Shown here in pieces: positions 1 through 5,398 of a stretch of 5,398 nt of DNA (its first letter is position 1; every line of letters starts with the position of its first letter). Source of the DNA: Thermococcus paralvinellae (lineage in GTDB: Archaea > Methanobacteriota_B > Thermococci > Thermococcales > Thermococcaceae). The notes beneath the pieces were generated by a model. The model made no database searches and was not told the DNA's origin. It was given only the letters and a program-made list of their open reading frames with translations. The DNA lies in NCBI GenBank assembly GCA_015662175.1, contig DQUR01000070.1:1-5398 (forward strand), written 5' to 3'. Both the position numbers and the translations under genes were made by a program.

Positions 1-7
1 AAGTTTT

Positions 8-14
8 AGGAGGG
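8..14 (+). promoter_or_regulatory. Ribosome binding site of the first small membrane protein
   Basis: AGGAGGG lies 8 bases before the TTG at 23. It matches the core of the archaeal anti-Shine-Dalgarno partner AGGAGGTGATC. It decides the start: the frame is open to the window edge, but only this TTG has a well-placed strong site, and it puts two lysines just ahead of the first hydrophobic segment. The promoter, if it lies directly upstream, is outside the window. Confidence 0.75.
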
Positions 15-22
15 TATACGCT

Positions 23-436
23 TTGAAGTTTGGAAAGATACTAACGGGAATTATGGCTGGAGCAATAGCAGGTGTTGGAGTATTTACAATTTGGCCATCG
101 ATGCTGAACATAATTCCCTGGTTTGGAGGATTTATAGCGGCGGGCATTATAATTACAACAGCCTTTTTATTAAACCACTACGTTTCAGCCTTTCCCAATG
201 AAGAAAAGACTGCTTGGGTGGACATGGCACTCTCAATATGGCTCTCAGCTCTACTCGGTGGAATAGTTGGTTATTCCGTACAAGCTGGTGGAATAGTTAG
301 AGTCGCTAATGGTATCTTTAATGGAGCAAACATACTTGGGGCAATTCCAACTATTGTTCTGGAAATAATTGGGGCAAGTATTGGAGGTTATTTAATAGTA
401 GCATTTGAAAGAAGTCAAAAGGAGGGAGGACAGTGA
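23..436 (+). CDS. Small four-helix membrane protein, putative glycerol transporter subunit A
   Basis: A 137-residue integral membrane protein starting at TTG behind a strong ribosome binding site. Hydrophobic segments lie at about residues 6-24, 30-54, 66-88 and 104-128. Conserved-looking elements are T22-I-W24, the glycine-rich G35-G36...G41, N51-H52 at the end of helix 2, and W65-x-D67-M-A-L70 at the start of helix 3. All recur in the next gene, so the two proteins are paralogues. Glu114 falls inside helix 4, which is unusual for a purely structural helix. K2/K5 and R130/K133 suggest both ends face the cytoplasm. The gene overlaps the next one by 4 bases and lies upstream of glpK, where a facilitator often sits; no aquaporin-like protein is present. 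I recall a family called 'Lin0368 family putative glycerol transporter subunit' in Listeria that may match one of the pair. The transport role is inferred from position. Confidence is high for a real membrane protein and moderate for function. Confidence 0.85.
   Translation: MKFGKILTGIMAGAIAGVGVFTIWPSMLNIIPWFGGFIAAGIIITTAFLLNHYVSAFPNEEKTAWVDMALSIWLSALLGGIVGYSVQAGGIVRVANGIFNGANILGAIPTIVLEIIGASIGGYLIVAFERSQKEGGQ
421..430 (+). promoter_or_regulatory. Ribosome binding site of the second small membrane protein
   Basis: The purine tract GGAGGGAGGA ends 2 bases before the GTG at 433, but its GGAGG at 421-425 is 7 bases away, a normal spacing. It lies inside the coding end of the preceding gene and supports the GTG start that shares GTGA with that gene's TGA stop. 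Such an arrangement favours translational coupling and near-equal amounts of the two proteins. Confidence 0.7.
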
Positions 437-789
437 GTTGGACTCTCGGGCATGTTCTAACAACACTATTCGGGGCGGCAATGTTCCCATTCCTAATCGG
501 AACTATCTGGGGAAAGCTTGTTGAGGAAGGAAAATCAGGAGGAGCAATATGTGCAGGTTTCTGGATTGTTGGCACAGTTTGGCTCATGAACCATGGAATT
601 GGGCTTATATATCAGCCTCAGATGGCAAACAATGGACCTTGGTCAGACATGGCCCTCACAGCCTTCTGGGGACTGTTCTTCGCCGACATACTTCGTGGTA
701 AGAAGATAAATTGGGCTGCACTTGGGGCAGGAATCCTAGGTGGAATATTGGGCGGTTTAGTCCTCGCAGTATTAGCTCCAGCAATTTGA
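433..789 (+). CDS. Small four-helix membrane protein, putative glycerol transporter subunit B
   Basis: A 118-residue membrane protein starting at GTG, overlapping the upstream stop by 4 bases (GTGA). Hydrophobic segments lie at about residues 5-26, 37-60, 70-87 and 94-117. It is a paralogue of the preceding protein: T24-I-W26, G36-G37-x-I-x-A-G42, N53-H54 and W70-x-D72-M-A-L75 align with the same elements there in the same order. Its positive charges are all in two loops, K28/K34 between helices 1 and 2 and R88/K90/K91 between helices 3 and 4. Its first 27 residues and its C-terminus carry no Lys or Arg. This predicts both ends outside, opposite to its partner. Helix 4 is rich in glycine (GxGILGGILGG), suited to tight helix packing. 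The likely role is to form a heteromeric glycerol channel or carrier with the first protein. This rests on operon position and on a recalled 'putative glycerol transporter subunit' family, not on demonstrated activity. Confidence 0.85.
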   Translation: MSWTLGHVLTTLFGAAMFPFLIGTIWGKLVEEGKSGGAICAGFWIVGTVWLMNHGIGLIYQPQMANNGPWSDMALTAFWGLFFADILRGKKINWAALGAGILGGILGGLVLAVLAPAI

Positions 790-804
790 TTTTGCCCTTT
801 AGTG

Positions 805-811
805 TTTTTTT
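805..811 (+). terminator. Short T-run between the membrane pair and glpK (weak or partial terminator)
   Basis: Seven consecutive T residues follow the stop of the second membrane gene by about 15 bases. Archaeal RNA polymerase of Thermococcales can terminate at U-tracts without a hairpin, so partial termination here could lower glpK relative to the transporter genes. No convincing TATA box follows before glpK, so glpK probably depends on read-through. This is speculative. Confidence 0.25.
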
Positions 812-822
812 GGAGATGGGGG
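812..822 (+). promoter_or_regulatory. Weak ribosome binding site of glycerol kinase
   Basis: GGAGATGGGGG precedes the ATG at 831. GGAGATG at 812-818 is one mismatch from GGAGGTG but is 12 bases from the start, longer than usual. An in-frame TAG at 825-827 excludes any upstream start, so ATG 831 is the longest possible start and the first ATG. This is the weakest site in the upstream half of the locus. Confidence 0.5.
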
Positions 823-827
823 CTTAG

Positions 828-2351
<1,524 letters not shown>

Positions 2352-2353
2352 TG

Positions 2354-2370
2354 CTTTTTCCTTTTGTTCC
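2354..2370 (+). terminator. Pyrimidine-rich tract after glpK, possible U-tract terminator
   Basis: Directly after the glpK stop is a C/T-rich stretch with runs of five and four T residues and a single G. Thermococcales terminators are often hairpin-free U-tracts of this kind. Its position before a candidate promoter fits a transcription boundary between glpK and the dehydrogenase genes, though leaky read-through is equally possible. Confidence 0.35.
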
Positions 2371-2374
2371 CCAA

Positions 2375-2388
2375 CTTATCGTATTAAG
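2375..2388 (+). repeat. Small imperfect inverted repeat overlapping the promoter's BRE region
   Basis: CTTATCGTATTAAG contains CTTA and TAAG arms around a 6-base centre, and it ends 1 base before the candidate TATA box. A dyad here could be an operator controlling access of TFB and TBP. With only four perfectly paired bases per arm it may be chance in AT-rich DNA. It does not match the TATCAC-N5-GTGATA glycolytic motif known in Thermococcales. Confidence 0.2.
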
Positions 2389-2389
2389 G

Positions 2390-2397
2390 TTTTTATT
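2390..2397 (+). promoter_or_regulatory. Candidate TATA-box promoter for the dehydrogenase genes
   Basis: TTTTTATT, preceded by purine-rich TTAAGG as a possible BRE, lies about 25 bases upstream of the A/G-rich stretch near 2418-2421, the expected start point. That would give a 5' leader of about 20 bases holding the ribosome binding site at 2424-2430. The box is not a perfect TTTATATA, but the spacing is right, and this is the only gap between genes in the window longer than 50 bases. Confidence 0.4.
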
Positions 2398-2423
2398 CTT
2401 CATTACAGAAAATTTAGTGAGTC

Positions 2424-2430
2424 AAGGGGG
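2424..2430 (+). promoter_or_regulatory. Ribosome binding site of the glycerol-3-phosphate dehydrogenase
   Basis: AAGGGGG ends 8 bases before the ATG at 2439. It is less perfect than AGGAGG but well spaced. An in-frame TGA at 2418-2420 excludes longer versions of the protein, and the ATG places the dinucleotide-binding strand directly at the N-terminus, as expected for the family. Confidence 0.55.
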
Positions 2431-2438
2431 CAAACAAT

Positions 2439-3947
2439 ATGAAAGTAGTTATTGTTGGTGCAGGGATTATTGGAGCTTCAATAGCCAGGGTGTTAAGTCA
2501 GTACGAGGGATTGGAAGTGCACTTGCTTGAAAAATGTCCCGATGTGGGAATGGGGGTTAGTAAAGCGAACACGGCAATAATACATCCGGGCCATGAAGAT
2601 GATCCAAATAAATACCCGCTGAGAGCAAAGTTATGTGTAAGGGGCAACCGATTGTGGCACCAATGGGCAAAAGAACTGGAAATTCCGGTAAAATGGCCTG
2701 GAGAGCTTATGGTGGCAATTGAAGAAGAGGATCTAAAGACGGCGGAGCATTATTTGGAACTGGCCCAAAAAAATGGCGTGCCTGGGGCAAGAATAATCTA
2801 TAGGGAAGAGCTCAGCAAAATTGAGCCTAACGTCAACCCCGATGCAGCGGGTGCCTTATGGGCCCCAACCGCTGGTCAAATAGCCCCATGGGAAGCAGTT
2901 ATAGCCTTGGTCGAAAATGCGGTCGAAAATGGTGTTAGGCTTCACACAGAAACTGAGGTTAGGGGAATAAGGATTGAAAAGGGAGAAGTAAAGGGGGTAG
3001 AAACGAACAACGGGTTCATAGAGGCTGAGATTGTAATAAATGCTGCTGGATTGTATGCAGATGAAATCTCTAAAATGGCTGGAGTAGATGGTTTCAGTAT
3101 TCATCCAAGAAGGGGAGAATACTACGTGTTCGATGAGGACGCGGGTCCAAAGGTTACAAGAATTGTCCATCAAACTCCAACTCCCATAACAAAAGGGGTA
3201 TACGTTATTACAACGGTGGAGGGCAACCTAATGATAGGACCAACTGCGCAGGATCTACCTGAAGAAGCAAAGGAGGACACCTCAACTACAAAGGAGGGAT
3301 TAGACTTTGTTTGGGAGTGGGCCCAGAAGCTTGTTAGGAAATTGCCTCCCAAGAGTAAGGTCATAAAGACGTTTTCTGGACTCAGACCAGAGCCCCCAGA
3401 TGGTAGATGGATCATTGAAGCCTATGATGACCCTTGGGGTTTTGTGAATGTGGCAGGCATAAGGTCTCCGGGTCTTACATCAGCCCCCGCGATAGCGGTA
3501 TATGTTGTAAACGAGCTCCTAAATGGAAGGCTTGATATAAAACTTACAAAAAAAGCGAAATGGAATCCGTACAGGAAATCAATGCCTCGATTCGCGACCC
3601 TACCAAAAGAAAAGAGACAGCAATTTATCAAAACGAATCCTGCCTATGGAAATGTGGTCTGCATGTGTAAGGAAGTTACTGAGGGGGAGATTGTTGAGGC
3701 AATAAACAGAATGAAAAGAATAGGGATTAAGACCATAACGCTGGACGGTGTTAAATTTAGAACACTTTCAATGTTTGGAACATGTCAAGGCTCATATTGT
3801 AGAATTAGGATTGCAAGAATAGTTGCAAGAGAAACTGGAATTCCATTGTGGAAAGTTTCCCTAAAAGGAAAAGGGACTGAATACGGGATAGGGGATGTTA
3901 AGGTGCTTTTAAGAAACTCCAAGGAGGAGAAGAAAAATGCAGAATGA
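2439..3947 (+). CDS. glpA: FAD-dependent glycerol-3-phosphate dehydrogenase, GlpA-like, with BFD-type [2Fe-2S] domain
   Basis: A 502-residue flavoprotein predicted to oxidise sn-glycerol-3-phosphate to dihydroxyacetone phosphate. The N-terminal DAO-superfamily domain (about 1-370) opens with the FAD Rossmann motif G7-A-G-I-I-G12 and the ribose-binding acidic residue E31. It continues with S41-K-A-N-T-A-I-I-H49-P-G, equivalent to the conserved flavin/substrate segment of GlpA and L-2-hydroxyglutarate oxidases, and has the C-terminal FAD motif G340-I-R-S-P-G-L-T-S-A-P. After a basic linker, a BFD-like domain (about 403-470) supplies four cysteines, C408-x-C410 and C449-x4-C454, as [2Fe-2S] ligands. 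The same two-part layout is found in anaerobic GlpA of E. coli. No membrane helix is seen. It probably has its own promoter and overlaps the next gene by 11 bases. Related enzymes such as L-2-hydroxyglutarate or dye-linked proline dehydrogenases share the fold, but adjacency to glpK favours glycerol-3-phosphate as substrate. Confidence 0.9.
   Translation: MKVVIVGAGIIGASIARVLSQYEGLEVHLLEKCPDVGMGVSKANTAIIHPGHEDDPNKYPLRAKLCVRGNRLWHQWAKELEIPVKWPGELMVAIEEEDLKTAEHYLELAQKNGVPGARIIYREELSKIEPNVNPDAAGALWAPTAGQIAPWEAVIALVENAVENGVRLHTETEVRGIRIEKGEVKGVETNNGFIEAEIVINAAGLYADEISKMAGVDGFSIHPRRGEYYVFDEDAGPKVTRIVHQTPTPITKGVYVITTVEGNLMIGPTAQDLPEEAKEDTSTTKEGLDFVWEWAQKLVRKLPPKSKVIKTFSGLRPEPPDGRWIIEAYDDPWGFVNVAGIRSPGLTSAPAIAVYVVNELLNGRLDIKLTKKAKWNPYRKSMPRFATLPKEKRQQFIKTNPAYGNVVCMCKEVTEGEIVEAINRMKRIGIKTITLDGVKFRTLSMFGTCQGSYCRIRIARIVARETGIPLWKVSLKGKGTEYGIGDVKVLLRNSKEEKKNAE
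3921..3927 (+). promoter_or_regulatory. Ribosome binding site of the FAD/NAD(P) oxidoreductase gene
   Basis: AAGGAGG lies 9 bases before the ATG at 3937, inside the coding end of the dehydrogenase gene. It supports an ATG start that overlaps the previous frame by 11 bases, and implies co-expression of the two flavoproteins. Confidence 0.75.
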
Positions 3948-5187
3948 TTACGACGTTATCGTAATTGGGGGTGGACCGGCTGGGTTGGCTGCTGCAATAA
4001 AAGCCAAGGAATATGGACTGAAAGTTTTGTTACTGGAAAATAGAGATGTGTTGGGTGGGATTCCGTTACAGTGTGTGCATCCCGGTTTTGGCCTTCATTA
4101 CTTCAAAGAGGATCTAACCGGAACTGAATTTATCTACAGATTTATAGAGAAGTTCAAAGAACTTGGAATCGAATACTACACTGGATCCCATGTAATGAAA
4201 ATAATCCCAGTTTCTGACATAGAGAAGAGACTTGAGGTCATTACTCCCCAGGGGTTATTGGAATTGACAACAACCACAATTATTTATGCAACGGGTGCAA
4301 GGGAAAGGCATATTTTTGAGATAGGAATAACGGGGCATAGGGTCGCAGGGATTTATACCGCGGGAGAAGCTCAAACCATGATGGATATAGATGGAATCAT
4401 GCCCGGCAGGGAGATAGTGATTGTAGGTTCAGGAGATGTTGGATTGATAATGGCAAGGCGTTTTGCCTTGGAGGGTGCCAATGTCAAAGCGGTTATAGAA
4501 ATAATGCCCTATCCGGGAGGGCTGACGAGGAACATTGTCCAATGCTTACAGGACTTCAATATACCCCTATACTTAAGCCATGCTGTCACAAGGATTGAGG
4601 GCAAAGAGAGGGTTGAAAGGGTTATAGTTTCTAAGGTGGACGAAAACCTAACTCCCATACCCGGCACTGAAAGGGAAATTGAATGCGATACCGTTGTAAT
4701 AGCGGCAGGTCTCGTTCCATATCTTAAAGTCCTCGAAAAAATCGGGGTGATGATAGACCCAGCAACCAAGGGGCCAGTTGTAAATGAGTATCTTGAGACC
4801 AACATTCCCGGGATTTTTGTGGCTGGGAATGCCCTTGTGATAAATGATCTAGTTGATTATGTGGTTGAACAGGGAGAATGGGCAGCTGAGAGTGCTTATC
4901 TCTACGTTAAGAATCAGGGTATTCCCTCTAAGAAGTGGAGAAAGATAGCAAAAGGGAGGAATATAAGGTTAGTTGTTCCACACTATGTAAGTGGAGATAG
5001 GGACGTTATGATATACGCCAGGGTTCAAAAACCAGAGGAAAACGTCAAGATACGCTTTCCAGAAATCGAAAAGGAGGTTAAACTACCAGTGGTTAGGCCT
5101 GCAGAAATGGTTAGAATTAAATTGAGGAGGGAAGAAATAAAGAAAGCTAAGGACAAAATTACCATGGAGGTTGTCCCAAATGACTGA
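3937..5187 (+). CDS. FAD/NAD(P)-dependent oxidoreductase, electron-transfer partner of the dehydrogenase
   Basis: A 416-residue pyridine-nucleotide oxidoreductase-type flavoprotein. It has an FAD Rossmann motif at G11-G-G-P-A-G16, A-T-G-A-R-E-R in the linking strand, and a second dinucleotide motif G164-S-G-D-V-G169 suited to NAD(P). The third FAD motif G292-I-F-V-A-G297-N298 has Asn where most relatives have Asp. After G40-G41 it carries Q45-C46-V-H48-P-G-F-G, a single cysteine in place of the CxxxxC disulfide of glutathione-reductase relatives. As I recall, this QCxHxGFG pattern is typical of the subfamily encoded beside DUF1667 and GlpA-like genes in anaerobes. The last 80 or so residues form a charged tail without recognised motifs. 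Overlaps on both sides (11 and 8 bases) indicate an obligate partner, in the position of GlpB. It may pass electrons between the dehydrogenase and NAD(P) or another carrier. 'NADH oxidase' would be a looser annotation; the acceptor is unknown. Confidence 0.88.
   Translation: MQNDYDVIVIGGGPAGLAAAIKAKEYGLKVLLLENRDVLGGIPLQCVHPGFGLHYFKEDLTGTEFIYRFIEKFKELGIEYYTGSHVMKIIPVSDIEKRLEVITPQGLLELTTTTIIYATGARERHIFEIGITGHRVAGIYTAGEAQTMMDIDGIMPGREIVIVGSGDVGLIMARRFALEGANVKAVIEIMPYPGGLTRNIVQCLQDFNIPLYLSHAVTRIEGKERVERVIVSKVDENLTPIPGTEREIECDTVVIAAGLVPYLKVLEKIGVMIDPATKGPVVNEYLETNIPGIFVAGNALVINDLVDYVVEQGEWAAESAYLYVKNQGIPSKKWRKIAKGRNIRLVVPHYVSGDRDVMIYARVQKPEENVKIRFPEIEKEVKLPVVRPAEMVRIKLRREEIKKAKDKITMEVVPND
5166..5170 (+). 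promoter_or_regulatory. Ribosome binding site of the DUF1667-type gene
   Basis: GGAGG lies 9 bases before the ATG at 5180, within the preceding coding region. It supports an ATG start that overlaps the upstream stop by 8 bases, so the third redox protein is probably translated in step with the second. Confidence 0.7.
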
Positions 5188-5398
5188 AAGAAAGATATTC
5201 AATGTTACCTGCATAATCTGTCCCCTGAGCTGTGAGATTAAAGTACAAATGGAAGGAGACAAAATAGTGAGCGTAGAAGGGCATTCATGTCCAAGGGGAA
5301 AGGAGTACGCCATCCAAGAAGTTACAGAACCAAAACGTATTGTTATGAGTGTCGTGAAAGTAAAGGACGGTGATTTTCCAACGGTGTCCGTAAAGACA
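5180..5398 (+). CDS. DUF1667-type four-cysteine (probable Fe-S) protein, 3' end beyond window
   Basis: This frame is open from ATG 5180 to the last base, giving the first 73 residues of a longer protein; the rest is outside the window. It begins with C11-I-I-C14-P-L-S-C18, followed by a short strand pair and C37-P-R-G40. CxxCxxxC-x18-CPRG is very like the N-terminal [4Fe-4S] segment of molybdopterin oxidoreductases, but nothing else here suggests a molybdoenzyme. The length, motif and neighbours match the DUF1667 family, small proteins of about 120 residues found beside GlpA-like dehydrogenases and FAD oxidoreductases in anaerobes. Its likely role is a small electron-transfer subunit in the place of GlpC. 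There is no signal peptide or membrane helix, so it should be cytoplasmic. Cluster type and partner are inference; a larger fused protein cannot be excluded because the C-terminus is missing. Confidence 0.82.
   Translation, partial: MTERKIFNVTCIICPLSCEIKVQMEGDKIVSVEGHSCPRGKEYAIQEVTEPKRIVMSVVKVKDGDFPTVSVKT

Noticed and set aside
1..9. AAG TTT TAG at the window start could be the last codons and stop of an upstream gene.
   Set aside because: Only two codons are visible, and the bases overlap the ribosome binding site of the first gene; there is no way to test it within the window.
23..789. Small paired hydrophobic proteins as holin/antiholin or a toxin-antitoxin pair.
   Set aside because: No phage or toxin context is present, each has about four helices with conserved polar motifs, and they are placed in line with a metabolic operon.
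2856..3631. Several antisense open frames across the dehydrogenase gene.
   Set aside because: They are complementary to a strongly conserved coding region, rich in Ser/Phe/Pro as expected of reverse-strand shadows, and show no start signals.
5180..5398. Possibility that the last gene is the N-terminus of a molybdopterin oxidoreductase.
   Set aside because: The four-cysteine motif fits, but the neighbouring GlpA-like and QCxHxGFG oxidoreductase genes are the typical partners of DUF1667. The stretch after C37-P-R-G also lacks the usual molybdoenzyme continuation. It cannot be completely excluded because the end is missing.

Overview
The window looks like part of a chromosome of a hyperthermophilic euryarchaeon of the order Thermococcales (Thermococcus, Pyrococcus or a close relative). 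Three things suggest this. The glycerol kinase resembles, from memory, the Thermococcus/Pyrococcus type. The genes are packed head to tail behind purine-rich AGGAGG-type ribosome binding sites, with TTG and GTG starts alongside ATG. Codon use favours AGA/AGG for arginine and ATA for isoleucine. The species cannot be fixed from the sequence alone.

All six genes lie on the + strand and form one glycerol-catabolism locus. (1) 23-789: two small, four-helix membrane proteins, translationally coupled by a 4-base overlap. They are recognisably related to each other and sit where a glycerol facilitator would be expected. (2) 831-2351: glycerol kinase, glpK. (3) 2352-2438: an 87-base gap with a pyrimidine-rich possible terminator and a plausible TATA box. 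(4) 2439-5398: three overlapping redox genes. These are a GlpA-like FAD glycerol-3-phosphate dehydrogenase with a C-terminal BFD-type [2Fe-2S] domain, a two-dinucleotide-domain FAD/NAD(P) oxidoreductase, and the start of a DUF1667-type four-cysteine protein cut off by the window edge.

Inferred pathway: the small membrane pair brings glycerol in, GlpK traps it as sn-glycerol-3-phosphate, and the flavoprotein/Fe-S assembly oxidises this to dihydroxyacetone phosphate for glycolysis or gluconeogenesis. Electrons would pass through flavin and Fe-S centres to an acceptor that is not visible here. Archaeal lipids are built on sn-glycerol-1-phosphate, so the sn-3 isomer made here is most simply catabolic.

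The two most interesting points are the paired small membrane proteins, which the positive-inside rule predicts to be inserted in opposite orientations and which may form a non-aquaporin glycerol transporter, and the GlpABC-like three-gene redox module whose third member carries a molybdoenzyme-like [4Fe-4S] cysteine motif. No RNA genes, CRISPR arrays, mobile elements or long repeats were seen.
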